A stretch of 30,665 bases of DNA from CAVRZY01 sp963725415 (GTDB lineage Bacteria > Acidobacteriota > Terriglobia > Bryobacterales > Bryobacteraceae). Each line of letters begins with the position of its first letter. Positions within the stretch are counted from its first letter, which is position 1. The DNA lies in the NCBI GenBank assembly GCA_963725415.1, contig CAVRZY010000209.1, forward strand, positions 1-30,665. The letters run 5' to 3'. Shown here piece after piece: positions 16,338 through 24,530 of this stretch. Position numbers and translations under genes: made by a program. Below the pieces are notes generated by a model. The model ran no database searches. It had not been told where the DNA came from and was given only the letters and a program-made list of their open reading frames with translations.

Positions 16338-16643
16338 CAGCATGCTGGTTCCGGCGCCGATGCGTAGCTGCCCTGCTTGCAGATGATGCAGTTCATCAAT
16401 CTGTGTGCGGGTGCGTGCAATATCCCGTTCCAGGCGGCTGGCCAGGCCCAACAGCAGTTCACCGGCCCCGGTGACCTTCACGTGCCGTGCGACGCGTACC
16501 AGCACGCGATCGCCGAGGTCCTGTTCGAGCAGGCGGATCTGCCGGTGAATCGCGGAATGCGAAAGATGGAGCCGTTCACCGGCCTTTTTATAGCTACCGG
16601 CGTCCACCACGGTGGTGAGGAGCTGGAGCTTGCGCAGGTCCAT
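16338..16643 (-). pseudogene. LysR-family regulator, truncated copy B
   Basis: The first 102 codons of the regulator at 12642 recur here on the minus strand from the ATG at 16643, including the complete DNA-binding domain and linker helix, up to GAGTSML. After 16338 the frame enters foreign sequence and stops about 15 codons later (SEPDPCTRAGRDLR). If expressed, the product would be a DNA-binding domain without effector domain, able in principle to occupy the same operators or form mixed dimers through the linker helix. No such role can be shown from sequence. Confidence 0.9.
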
Positions 16644-16684
16644 ATGTGTCTCGCAATTCGAATGAGTCGTTCTACATATTCTAA

Positions 16685-16713
16685 TTGACACGGCTCTTTG
16701 CGGGATATAGATT
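16685..16713 (+). promoter_or_regulatory. duplicated sigma70-like promoter, now facing the TonB receptor
   Basis: TTGACA at 16685-16690, a 17-base spacer and TAGATT at 16708-16713 exactly mirror the promoter at 12600-12572. In this copy it points to the right and has only a chimeric receptor fragment (16895-17380) and IS21 debris between it and the intact receptor gene at 17400. It could therefore drive that gene set. Confidence 0.45.
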
Positions 16714-16894
16714 TGGTTGAAGGCAGGTGCGGCGCTCAAAGCCGATCACTCAGGACGAGGTGACCGTGCGGGTGGATCGCATGGCGCGCCGGAGTTCACC
16801 GTGGAGGCCGAATCGGCGATCTGCCGCCGCAACCCGCCGGGGTGAGTTCGTATGTGACCCCGAGGCGGCCGGCGTGAATTAGCGGGAGGACACA

Positions 16895-17380
16895 ATGAGG
16901 ACGAATGTCCGAATGTCTGCAATCGCCTGCATGGCGTGGGCCTGGCTCACACCAGCGAGTTTGAGCGGCCAATCGTACATAGCCTCCTTGCGGGGGACCG
17001 TAACGGGCCCCACTGGCGGCGTCGTGCCGGGATCGCAGGTGACGCTAGTCAACGAAGGCACGAATGCCCGTCAGGTGAAATCGGCAAACGAGCGCGGGGC
17101 ATATTTGTTTACCCTTTTGCCGGATACTGAATCCTTCCCGCTTCAGCTCTGCAAACTCGTTCACTTCCCTCGCCCTCAACAGATCTCGGCACCTCCTCTG
17201 TACCAGAGTCGATGGCGGCTATGGCTTTGTCAGGGGTGGGGAATTTTCAACCGGCGCTATGGGGATTATTGCACCGGCGGCGACAGCGGGAGCGCCACCC
17301 TGGGCACAACGGATCGGATCCGTCGCGGTACGGTGTCCAATTCACTCTGCTCGGCGCCTGAAGATAACGCACGGTTCTGA
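16895..17380 (+). pseudogene. TonB receptor N-terminal fragment fused to IS21-derived sequence (copy B)
   Basis: After the same GGGAGG site as copy A, the frame encodes the signal peptide and most of the carboxypeptidase-regulatory domain up to YLFTLLP (codon 76). It then crosses into the antisense of the IS21 remnant (DTESFPLQLCKLVHFPRPQQ) and runs to a TGA at 17378-17380. The stop lies one base before an in-frame ATG (17382) of the true receptor gene and just ahead of its ribosome site. The product would be an exported stub of 161 residues without a receptor function. Its position makes it a possible translated leader for the next gene. Confidence 0.75.
17123..17285 (-). mobile_element. IS21-family terminal remnant, copy 2
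   Basis: The shared 150 bp (17123-17272) continues here past the point where copy 1 is interrupted. On the minus strand the outer end reads TGTCGCCGCCGGTGCAATAA starting at 17285. Two related blocks follow one another on the plus strand, GGGGAATTTTCAACCGGCG and GGGGATTATTGCACCGGCG, which look like IS21 multiple terminal repeats. A TG terminus is usual for the family. The inner side is cut at 17123 by fusion to the receptor fragment after only the first IstA codons. Confidence 0.65.
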
Positions 17381-17399
17381 CATGGAGTTGGAGGTCAAG

Positions 17400-20300
17400 A
17401 TGAGACGAGTCATACTGCTTTTGGCTTGCTTCACAGCTGGTGTTTTCTGTGGCGTCGCTGCCGCACAATCGGTTTCCTCTACGGTGACGGGCAAGATCTC
17501 GGACCCGAGCGGTGCGGTAGTCACTGGCGCCTCTATTGCAGTCAGCAATGTCGACACCGGACTGACGCGCACTACGGAATCCAACGAGCAGGGAACCTAT
17601 GTCGTGCCCCTTTTACCACCGGGCAAGTATCGGATTGCCGTACAGAAACAAGGCTTCCGGCCGGTAACCCAGACCGGCGTCGAACTGGAAGTCAACCAAG
17701 CCGCGCGCGTCGACCTGGTCCTCGAGTTGGGCACGCTCCAGGAACAAGTCACAGTGCAAGCCGAAGCCACCGCTGTCAACACCTACGAGGTCCAGCTTGG
17801 AGCGTTGGTGGATTCCCGTCGGGTCACCGACCTGCCGCTGAACGGTCGCAACGTCTATGGATTGTTCTCGATCCTTCCCGGTGTTGCACGCGTCAACGCC
17901 ATCACGATCGAGCATCGTGATTCCAACAGCGTAAGCGTGGGCGGCAGCCGTCCTTTCTATAGCAGCTTCATGCTCGACGGCGGCTTCAATAACGACCTTT
18001 GGCGCAACGAGGGGAATGCCGCGCCCAATCCCGACGCCGTGCGGGAGGTCAAGGTCATCAGCACGAACATGGACGCGGAGTTCGGGCACCTGCCAGGCGC
18101 CGTCATCAATGTGGTCACAAAATCGGGAACCAACGAACTTCACGGCAGCCTGTTCGAATTCCTTCGCAACAATCACCTCAACGCGCGAAACTTTTTTCAG
18201 CCGACCGTCGCGCCCTTACGCCAGAATCAGTTTGGCGGTTCCCTGGGCGGCCCGATCATCCGGAACAAGACCTTCTTCTTCACCTCCTACCAAGGTTTGC
18301 GCGTGCGAACCACGCAGTTCGTGAACTCGGCACGCACACCCACCGCCGGTGAGCGACTCGGGGACTTCTCGTACCTGCCAGCCAAGAACTGGCCCTCGGA
18401 TCCAGATACGAAGACGCCATTTCCCGGCGGCGTCGTTCCGGCAAGCCGTCTGGACCCAGTGGCCTTGAAGCTCATGAACGACGTCATGCCTCTGCCCAAC
18501 ACCGCCGATGGAAGATTGGAGGCTTCCCGCTCGAGTCCCGCCAACCAGGATGAGGTTTTGATCAAGATCGATCACCAAATTAGCAGTGCGCACAGGCTTT
18601 CCGGCAGCTTTTTCTGGCTCCGGACCGACGACTATCTTCCATTTGTGAGCGGTACGACGATTCCAGATTATGCTTTGCGCCTGGACAGCGTACGCCAGAG
18701 GAACCTGGTGATCAATCACGAGTGGACTGCTTCGAGCAATATCTATAACCAGATTCGCTTCAACTTGATGCGTCGCGACGGGCCCTGGGACTGGCAGAAC
18801 CACAAGTCCCTGGCTGACTACGGCAGCACAGTCGTCAACGCAGCCCACTGGATAGTGCCGCCTCGCGTGAACGTGTCGGGGCGGGTGTCGATGGCGGCGT
18901 GGTCCTCCGACTGCCTGGTTCAATCTCTTAACTGGTCGGACGTGCTGACCTGGATCAAGGGCCGTCACAACCTGAAATTCGGCCTCTGGGCTAGGTGGGG
19001 CCTCTTTCGCCAGCACGCGAACAGTTCCGGTTCGGGTGACCTGACCTTCACGGGTGCGTTCACCGGCAACGCGCTGGCGGACTATCTGATGGGCCGAGCG
19101 GCGACTTTCATTCAGGACAATGGCGCGAATCCAGACCTCCGCACGAAGTCCTTTCACCCTTTTTTTCAGGATAACTTCAAGGTCCTGCCGCGCTTGACGT
19201 TGAACCTCGGAGTTCGATACGAGCTGACGACTCCGATGGTGTCGGTCAAGAACGACATGCAGGCGTTCCGGGAAGGTGTGCAATCCAAGGTGTTTCCTTC
19301 CGCGCCGTTGGGAATGCAGTTCTACGGAGACCCGGGCATTGGCCGGGGTTTTAAGAAATTCGACAAGAACAACATCGCCCCGCGCATCGGGATCGCTTAC
19401 GACGTTTTTGGGAACGGCAAGACCGCCATCCGCGCAGGTTACGGCATCCACTACGCGGCGCAATTTGGCGACGGCATCTATGGTACCCAGCCCTACAGCA
19501 TAGCTACAACGATATTTGGGACGCCCAGCCTTGTGGATCCCTACGCCGGTTTCCCCGGCGGCAATCCTTATCCTTACAAGCTGGACCAGAAGAATCCAAC
19601 GTTTGTCCTACCTGTAACGATGCTATACGCCAGTCCGGACGCCGCGACATCCTATGTTCAGCAGTTTAACTTCGCTATCGAACAGCAAGTACGGCCCACC
19701 TTGAGCGTCCAGGCAGCCTACATCGGAAACCAGTCGCGAAAACTGTCGGTGAATCTCGACGTGAACGCTCCGATCTTCGGGCCTGGAGCCACGGCCGGCA
19801 ATGTGGATCAGCGGCGGCCTTACCTCCCCGGAGTTTTCGGCACTGTTGCGGAGTTCGAAACCGCCGCGAACGCCAGCTATAACAGCCTCCAGCTTTCCCT
19901 CAATAAGCGATTCAACCACGGCTTCTCGCTGTTGGCAAACTACACGTTTGCCAAAAGCATCGACGTCGTGTCGCAAGACAACTGGTCCGCGGTCTCCTCC
20001 GTTTCGGACCCGCACAACCTCACTTTGGACCGAGGCTTATCGGATGGCCAGAGACGCCACGTTTTCGTGATGTCCGGCATCTGGGATCTGCCGCGGCTGA
20101 ACCGTTGGGGATTCACGGGCCGGCAGATCCTGAGTGGCTGGCAATGCAACGGAATGTTGTACATCGCGAGCGGCACGCCGTTCAACATTACGACAGGTAG
20201 AGACACGAATTTAGACGGCCGTAACACAGACCGCCCGAACCTTATCGGAAACCCGTACATCGGTGGGGATCGTTCGCGTGACCAGATCATCGCCCGTTAC

Positions 20301-20582
20301 TTCAACACCCAGGCCTTTGCCGCCGCCGCTCCGGGCATGAACGGCACATTCGGACGAAACGTGCTCGTCGGGCCGGGCGCCGCCAGCGCGGATTTGTCAC
20401 TGTTCAGGAATATCTCGATTCGGGAGCGCCATCTTCTGCAGTTCCGCGCCGAGTTCTTCAATGCAACCAATCACGTGCAGTTCGGAAATCCGGTCAGCAG
20501 CCTGAGCAATGCTAACTTCGGCCAGATCTTGAGTGCATCAGCGCCGCGCGTAGTGCAATTCGGGCTGCGCTATTCGTTTTAG
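17400..20582 (+). CDS. TonB-dependent receptor with carboxypeptidase-regulatory domain (Oar-like)
   Basis: A 1,060-residue outer-membrane protein. It has a signal peptide (RRVILLLACFTAGVFCGVAA), a carboxypeptidase D regulatory-like fold (VTGKISDPSGAVVTGASIAV to PPGKYRIAVQKQGF, residues about 27-95), and a plug domain (LPLNGRNVYGLFSILPGV, FMLDGGFNNDLW, GAVINVVTKSGTNELHGS). A long beta-barrel ends VVQFGLRYSF, with the terminal phenylalanine needed for outer-membrane assembly. The ATG at 17400 has GGAGG six bases upstream; an in-frame ATG at 17382 is possible, but the signal peptide argues for 17400. It is complete and unbroken. No SusD partner follows, as is usual in Acidobacteriota. By context it imports the oligosaccharide or glycoside handled by the next genes. 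Confidence 0.93.
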   Translation: MRRVILLLACFTAGVFCGVAAAQSVSSTVTGKISDPSGAVVTGASIAVSNVDTGLTRTTESNEQGTYVVPLLPPGKYRIAVQKQGFRPVTQTGVELEVNQAARVDLVLELGTLQEQVTVQAEATAVNTYEVQLGALVDSRRVTDLPLNGRNVYGLFSILPGVARVNAITIEHRDSNSVSVGGSRPFYSSFMLDGGFNNDLWRNEGNAAPNPDAVREVKVISTNMDAEFGHLPGAVINVVTKSGTNELHGSLFEFLRNNHLNARNFFQPTVAPLRQNQFGGSLGGPIIRNKTFFFTSYQGLRVRTTQFVNSARTPTAGERLGDFSYLPAKNWPSDPDTKTPFPGGVVPASRLDPVALKLMNDVMPLPNTADGRLEASRSSPANQDEVLIKIDHQISSAHRLSGSFFWLRTDDYLPFVSGTTIPDYALRLDSVRQRNLVINHEWTASSNIYNQIRFNLMRRDGPWDWQNHKSLADYGSTVVNAAHWIVPPRVNVSGRVSMAAWSSDCLVQSLNWSDVLTWIKGRHNLKFGLWARWGLFRQHANSSGSGDLTFTGAFTGNALADYLMGRAATFIQDNGANPDLRTKSFHPFFQDNFKVLPRLTLNLGVRYELTTPMVSVKNDMQAFREGVQSKVFPSAPLGMQFYGDPGIGRGFKKFDKNNIAPRIGIAYDVFGNGKTAIRAGYGIHYAAQFGDGIYGTQPYSIATTIFGTPSLVDPYAGFPGGNPYPYKLDQKNPTFVLPVTMLYASPDAATSYVQQFNFAIEQQVRPTLSVQAAYIGNQSRKLSVNLDVNAPIFGPGATAGNVDQRRPYLPGVFGTVAEFETAANASYNSLQLSLNKRFNHGFSLLANYTFAKSIDVVSQDNWSAVSSVSDPHNLTLDRGLSDGQRRHVFVMSGIWDLPRLNRWGFTGRQILSGWQCNGMLYIASGTPFNITTGRDTNLDGRNTDRPNLIGNPYIGGDRSRDQIIARYFNTQAFAAAAPGMNGTFGRNVLVGPGAASADLSLFRNISIRERHLLQFRAEFFNATNHVQFGNPVSSLSNANFGQILSASAPRVVQFGLRYSF

Positions 20583-20635
20583 GCGCTTAGGATATATAAG
20601 GTGGACAGCAATGTCGATTCTGGTGGAGATAATCG

Positions 20636-23134
20636 ATGCAAAGGCGTGAATTTGTGATGAACCTGACGGCCGGCGCCGCCACGCCATCTGCGCTTTTTTC
20701 AGCGCTGGCGCTGAGCCAAAGCGTAGGTAAATTCCAAATCGTGGCACTCACCGATCGCCTCCCTGGGGATGCGCGGCAGATTTCGGCCTGGGTCAGGGAG
20801 AACCATCTGTCCGGCCTGGAGATCGGTCAGATTGGCGGCAAAGCTGTGCATGAGCTGGCCAATCCGCGCGACATAGCCGAGTTGAAAGGAGCTGTCACAT
20901 CGGCCGGCTTGACGGTGCCATCACTGTCGACCGCCATCTTTCTTTGCCCGCTCACCGACGAAGCCTATCGTGAGCACTTACAGCAGTTGAACCGATGTCT
21001 GGAGCTGGCGCAAACGCTCGGTGTCCCCCTCGTCGTTGTCCGTGCCTTTCTGCGGAAAGGCGGGCTGAACGAGAACTGGGAGAGACTGGCCGGTTATTAT
21101 CGGGAACCTGCCCGGCGAGCGCGCGAAGCGGGTGTCACATTGGGAGTGGTCAATGATCCCGGGACGCTGCTGGGCACAGGCCGTGAGTTGGCCCGTTTGA
21201 TCGAAGGAGTTGGATCGCCTCAGCTAAAGGCCGCGTGGGACCCGTGCGCCGCTATTTATGACATGGACCGGCCCGAGATCCCTTATCCAGATGGCTACGA
21301 GAAGTTGAAACGCCACATCGCGCTCGTACGAGTGCGGGATGTGGACCGGCAGCAGCACTCCGGCAAGCTCCAGGAGTGCGTTCTGGGAGAGGGCCTTGTG
21401 GGATGGGAGCAGCAAATTCGGGCCCTGATGGCGGACAATTTCCAAGGCCCACTGAGTGTGTCCACGAATTGGCATCCCGGAGTGAGACCCTCCGGCACAA
21501 TTTACACGGGCGACAGCAGCCCGGAGGGCGCCAAGAAAGCTACTGCAACTTTCGCAATGGGTCTGCGGCAACTCGCTGCTCCACCGCCACCCAGCAAAAC
21601 GCCATTCTCCACAGCGGAGTTCGCTTACCGCGAACTGGCGAAGTACCTGGGCCGCATTGTCCGGATCGAAGTGCCGGTGCGGAGCGGCAGACTTCACGGC
21701 GAGGGATACTACCTCTTTTTACACCCGAAGAACCTGGCGCTGACGGGAGAGGTGGAGATGGTGTCAGCAGTGCAGGATCTGGGCCGCGATGGATACCTGA
21801 TTCGCAGCGTCGATGGAGGAGTGATCATCGCTTCCCGGCAGGAGCCTGGTTTGCTGTTCGGCACGTACGGATTTCTGAAAAGCCTCGGAGCACGATGGTA
21901 TTTTCCTGGGTCGGAAGGAGAGTTCCTGCCGAAGCTGGAAACATTCAAGTACAGCGGGTACGGCATAAGGGCAATCCCGGCTCTCCCGGAACGCTCCATC
22001 ATCGTGCGCGCGGTCATGGACACCTATACCGATTGGATCGAAGCGGCGCCCAGGATGGGGCTAAACAAGATTTGGCTGCACGATCAGGGCGGGATTCTGG
22101 AGGCCCCTGGGTTAGTCGCCGCCCGCGGACTGTTCGTGGGAATTCAACGCCACTTTGCGGGAGAAGAATACTGCACGGACGACGACCGCATGCTCACCTG
22201 GGAGGCCACGCGCGTCAAAGGCTATCTCCCATTGTTGCCGCCTGGATACCAGTCTGTACGGCTGCGCCCCTCGGATGGGTTCATCAAGGAGTGCACCGCC
22301 GGCACCAGCCTCCCCGACCAACTCGCCAAGTACGCTAATCGCATGTCGCGTGCGCTCCGTGAAATACGGCCCGACATGAGCTGGGACTACACGGTCTACC
22401 AGATGAACTGGGCGCCACCACCGTCTGTGGAGTTAGACCCCTCGCTCACCATCTATCTTCACCCAATCAATCGCTGCTTCAATCACACGGTGAACGACCC
22501 GGACTGCTGGATTAATTCGACGCTGAAATACAAACAGCCGAACCTCCGGAAGCCTTACGGGATTCGGCCCGTCCTGGAGCAGTACGCAAGCAAATATGGC
22601 GGCAAGCGAATGGGGATCATGGATTACTGGTTGGATGCCGGCTTCTACGGACGCCCGCCGTTCGCTCCCTGGAAGACACGCATCCCGCATTACGGCGCAA
22701 CCCTCCAGGAAGATATCCGCTTCTACCACAGTCTCGGCGTCCAGAGCATCGCCACGTACGTTGTGGGAGTGGAGCGGAAGTATCTGGCTCAATTCACATC
22801 ACCGGCACTGTTTCAGTATGGTGTGTTGTTGTGGAATCCGGATGCCGACCTGGCGGCGGAACTGCGCTTGTTCTGCGCGAACTGGTTCGGCAATGAGTCC
22901 CTCGCGAGCGTGTTCGATTGGCGCGAGCATCCGGATCCCAAACACTTGACGCCGGAGGAATGCCAAAAGCTGGCACGCCTTTATATCGAGAAGGTCGCTG
23001 TAGTCAGAAGCGCGCTGAATTCGGCGGGTGATGAACTCCGGCGCAGCCGCCTGAGCCGCCTCATCGCGGAGTACGAGCTGTGCGCAACCGTGATGAAGAA
23101 TTTCGAGAAGGTGGTTCCCGTTCCGCTGCGCTGA
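20636..23134 (+). CDS. two-module protein: xylose isomerase-like TIM barrel + DUF4838/alpha-glucuronidase-like
   Basis: 832 residues. A Tat-like start (QRREFVMNLTAG) is followed by an AP-endonuclease-2/xylose-isomerase-like barrel, residues about 30-290 (ISAWVRENHLSGLEIGQIGG, LGVPLVVVRAFLRKG, LGVVNDPGTLLGTGREL, LKAAWDPCAAIYD). Its metal-ligand positions look partly replaced: WDPCAA where many family members have D-x-x-H. Residues about 320-430 resemble the N-terminal domain of alpha-glucuronidases (AEFAYRELAKYLGRIVRI, PGLLFGTYGFLKSLGARWYF). The rest is DUF4838-like (MDTYTDWIEAAPRMGLNKIW to the end). I know both halves as separate families; the fusion is unusual to me. The start lies 53 bases after the receptor stop, with GGAG nine bases ahead. 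A secreted glycosidase or glucuronidase role is plausible; catalysis by the first barrel is doubtful. The last 222 codons are duplicated at 15363. Confidence 0.8.
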   Translation: MQRREFVMNLTAGAATPSALFSALALSQSVGKFQIVALTDRLPGDARQISAWVRENHLSGLEIGQIGGKAVHELANPRDIAELKGAVTSAGLTVPSLSTAIFLCPLTDEAYREHLQQLNRCLELAQTLGVPLVVVRAFLRKGGLNENWERLAGYYREPARRAREAGVTLGVVNDPGTLLGTGRELARLIEGVGSPQLKAAWDPCAAIYDMDRPEIPYPDGYEKLKRHIALVRVRDVDRQQHSGKLQECVLGEGLVGWEQQIRALMADNFQGPLSVSTNWHPGVRPSGTIYTGDSSPEGAKKATATFAMGLRQLAAPPPPSKTPFSTAEFAYRELAKYLGRIVRIEVPVRSGRLHGEGYYLFLHPKNLALTGEVEMVSAVQDLGRDGYLIRSVDGGVIIASRQEPGLLFGTYGFLKSLGARWYFPGSEGEFLPKLETFKYSGYGIRAIPALPERSIIVRAVMDTYTDWIEAAPRMGLNKIWLHDQGGILEAPGLVAARGLFVGIQRHFAGEEYCTDDDRMLTWEATRVKGYLPLLPPGYQSVRLRPSDGFIKECTAGTSLPDQLAKYANRMSRALREIRPDMSWDYTVYQMNWAPPPSVELDPSLTIYLHPINRCFNHTVNDPDCWINSTLKYKQPNLRKPYGIRPVLEQYASKYGGKRMGIMDYWLDAGFYGRPPFAPWKTRIPHYGATLQEDIRFYHSLGVQSIATYVVGVERKYLAQFTSPALFQYGVLLWNPDADLAAELRLFCANWFGNESLASVFDWREHPDPKHLTPEECQKLARLYIEKVAVVRSALNSAGDELRRSRLSRLIAEYELCATVMKNFEKVVPVPLR

Positions 23135-23138
23135 GGAC
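22470..23138 (+). repeat. 669-bp direct repeat, copy 2 (in the complete gene)
   Basis: The 3' end of the fusion gene, matching 15363-16031. This copy continues upstream into a complete gene, so it is the probable donor. Immediately after 23138 the sequence changes to the tail of a different glycosidase gene, so this end too is a recombination junction. Confidence 0.93.
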
Positions 23139-23622
23139 GTGGACCGCGCCCGAGACCCGCAGCGTAGATCCGCAGCGCACCGAGGGGCCATACATTGAAC
23201 CCCAACGCGAAGCAGCTCCATACTGCACGCCGGCCCAACTGGTGGTACCAATGTTCGTCCGATGGATGCTGGTATTCGAAGATCCGCAATCGCAGACAGA
23301 ATGGCTAGCTAAAGGTGCACCACGTGCCTGGCTCGAAGACGGCAAGAAGATCGGCGTGGAGCATGCGCCCACTAAGTATGGTCGTATGGGGTATACGATC
23401 GAGTCGCGTTTGAGTAGCGGCGAGGTGAATGCAAAAGTCCGGCTTCCGGCGACCCCTTTTGCGGCAACCATCAAGTTTCGCCTGCGCGTTCCTGAAGGCC
23501 ACCAAATCCGTACAGTGACAGTAGACGGCAAACCCTGGGCGCGCTTTGATGCGGCGGAAGAGACGGTCACACTTCCGGCTATGCTCGCCGGTGAGGTTTC
23601 CGTAGCGGTCCGCTACAGGTAG
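23139..23622 (+). pseudogene. glycoside hydrolase C-terminal fragment
   Basis: From just beyond the duplicated block an open frame (different from the upstream gene) reads TEGPYIEPQREAAPYCTPAQ, RAWLEDGKKIGVEHAPTKYG, FRLRVPEGHQIRTVTVDGKP and ends EVSVAVRYR at a TAG, 23620-23622. This is the C-terminal beta-sandwich seen at the end of large secreted glycosidases or heparinase-like proteins. There is no start codon with a ribosome site and no catalytic domain, so about four fifths of the gene is missing. The CBM9-like gene starts 8 bases later, suggesting the lost gene was an operon partner of it. Confidence 0.65.
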
Positions 23623-23630
23623 GTTGAGCG

Positions 23631-24485
23631 ATGCTGAGACTCTCTGGCCTCCTCTTTCTGGTGTGTCTCGAAGGCGTCGCTTTTGCGCGTTCCCCATACC
23701 CCTGGGCCACTTACTATGCTCCGAGACGGACCGCACCCGTCATTATTGACGGCGACTTGGCGGAATGGAAGAACGTGAACGGCTTCGCGCTGGATCAGGA
23801 GAAGTTCTTCTTTGTTGGGCAGGGGATGTCATCTTCCAGGTGGACCGGGCCGTCCGACCTTTCGGCCGTGTTCAGGGTGCAGTGGGATGAAGAGTACATC
23901 TATATTGCCTTAGAGATTGCCGACGACCGCGTGACCGAACCCCACGGTTCCCTCCAGCCGGGCACAAAAACGGGCTCCTGGGACGACGATGGGATCGAAG
24001 TGATGTTCGATAACGACGGCTGTGGCATGCCGAGATACTACATAGGCGACCCGATGCACCATGAGTTCCACTTCGTTTACAGCGCGAGACAGCCGTTCGT
24101 TTTTGATAATTTTTGGAAGAGGCAGCCCGGCGCTCCGGCTCCTGTATTCACTCTACCGAACGGAGCCAATGAGTCGCTGGCCTACCCGGGAGAAGCAATG
24201 GCGAAGAATGATATTACCGCCGTGTTTTCCGAGCCGCCCTACCATGGCCGGTATGCGTTTAGGAGAACCGAGAGGGGCTACAATTTCGAACTGAGGATGG
24301 CCCTCCCAGGCGCCACAATGCGTGCGATCAACGATGATGGGCACCCGATCGGCTTCGACATCGCGATCAATGACAACGATGAGGGGACCGGTGCGCTCAA
24401 GCAGCAGTTGCACTGGTCCGGCATTAACGATATGTTTTGGCGCAACTGCCAATTTTTTGGCACTCTGATTTTGATCAACAAATAG
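23631..24485 (+). CDS. secreted CBM9-like carbohydrate-binding protein
   Basis: A 284-residue protein with a signal peptide (MLRLSGLLFLVCLEGVAFA) and a single domain of the CBM9-like PF06452 type. VIIDGDLAEWKNVNGFALD opens the fold, AVFRVQWDEEYIYIALEIAD and GSWDDDGIEVMFDNDG form the core with the acidic cluster that usually binds calcium, and RTERGYNFELRMALP followed by GFDIAINDNDEGTG completes it. Such proteins bind reducing ends of glycans or act as the binding part of larger enzymes; here it stands alone in the periplasm or at the cell surface. AGG-T-AGG upstream of the ATG at 23631 could serve as the ribosome site. It is the last intact gene of the plus-strand set. Confidence 0.82.
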   Translation: MLRLSGLLFLVCLEGVAFARSPYPWATYYAPRRTAPVIIDGDLAEWKNVNGFALDQEKFFFVGQGMSSSRWTGPSDLSAVFRVQWDEEYIYIALEIADDRVTEPHGSLQPGTKTGSWDDDGIEVMFDNDGCGMPRYYIGDPMHHEFHFVYSARQPFVFDNFWKRQPGAPAPVFTLPNGANESLAYPGEAMAKNDITAVFSEPPYHGRYAFRRTERGYNFELRMALPGATMRAINDDGHPIGFDIAINDNDEGTGALKQQLHWSGINDMFWRNCQFFGTLILINK

Positions 24486-24516
24486 GAGCCTCCTCGGCTG
24501 CCGCCACACACAGAAG

Positions 24517-24530
24517 CGAGCGGCGGCTCG
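24517..24530 (+). terminator. short hairpin after the CBM9-like gene
   Basis: CGAGC-GGCG-GCTCG forms a perfect 5-bp stem with a 4-base loop 32 bases beyond the stop codon. It is followed only by TTGAT, not a T run, so it is a weak candidate for intrinsic termination. Confidence 0.35.

Larger units (their letters stand above)
16338..17122 (-). repeat. 785-bp inverted repeat, copy B
   Basis: Reverse complement of 12163-12947. Both edges are cut: one joins a foreign gene tail at 16337, the other joins the IS21 remnant at 17123. The cut edges and lost gene bodies indicate that this is the derived copy. Differences include GTGTCG-side substitutions in the receptor start (LSGQSYIA here, LRGQSYTA in copy A). 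Confidence 0.93.

Noticed and set aside
18216..19463. 415-codon minus-strand frame
   Set aside because: Antisense to the TonB-receptor barrel, whose sequence is conserved and complete.
20611..20649. Twelve-codon frame (MSILVEIIDAKA) overlapping the start of the fusion gene
   Set aside because: It could be a leader peptide, but has no clear ribosome site and no attenuator-like structure; chance is more likely.
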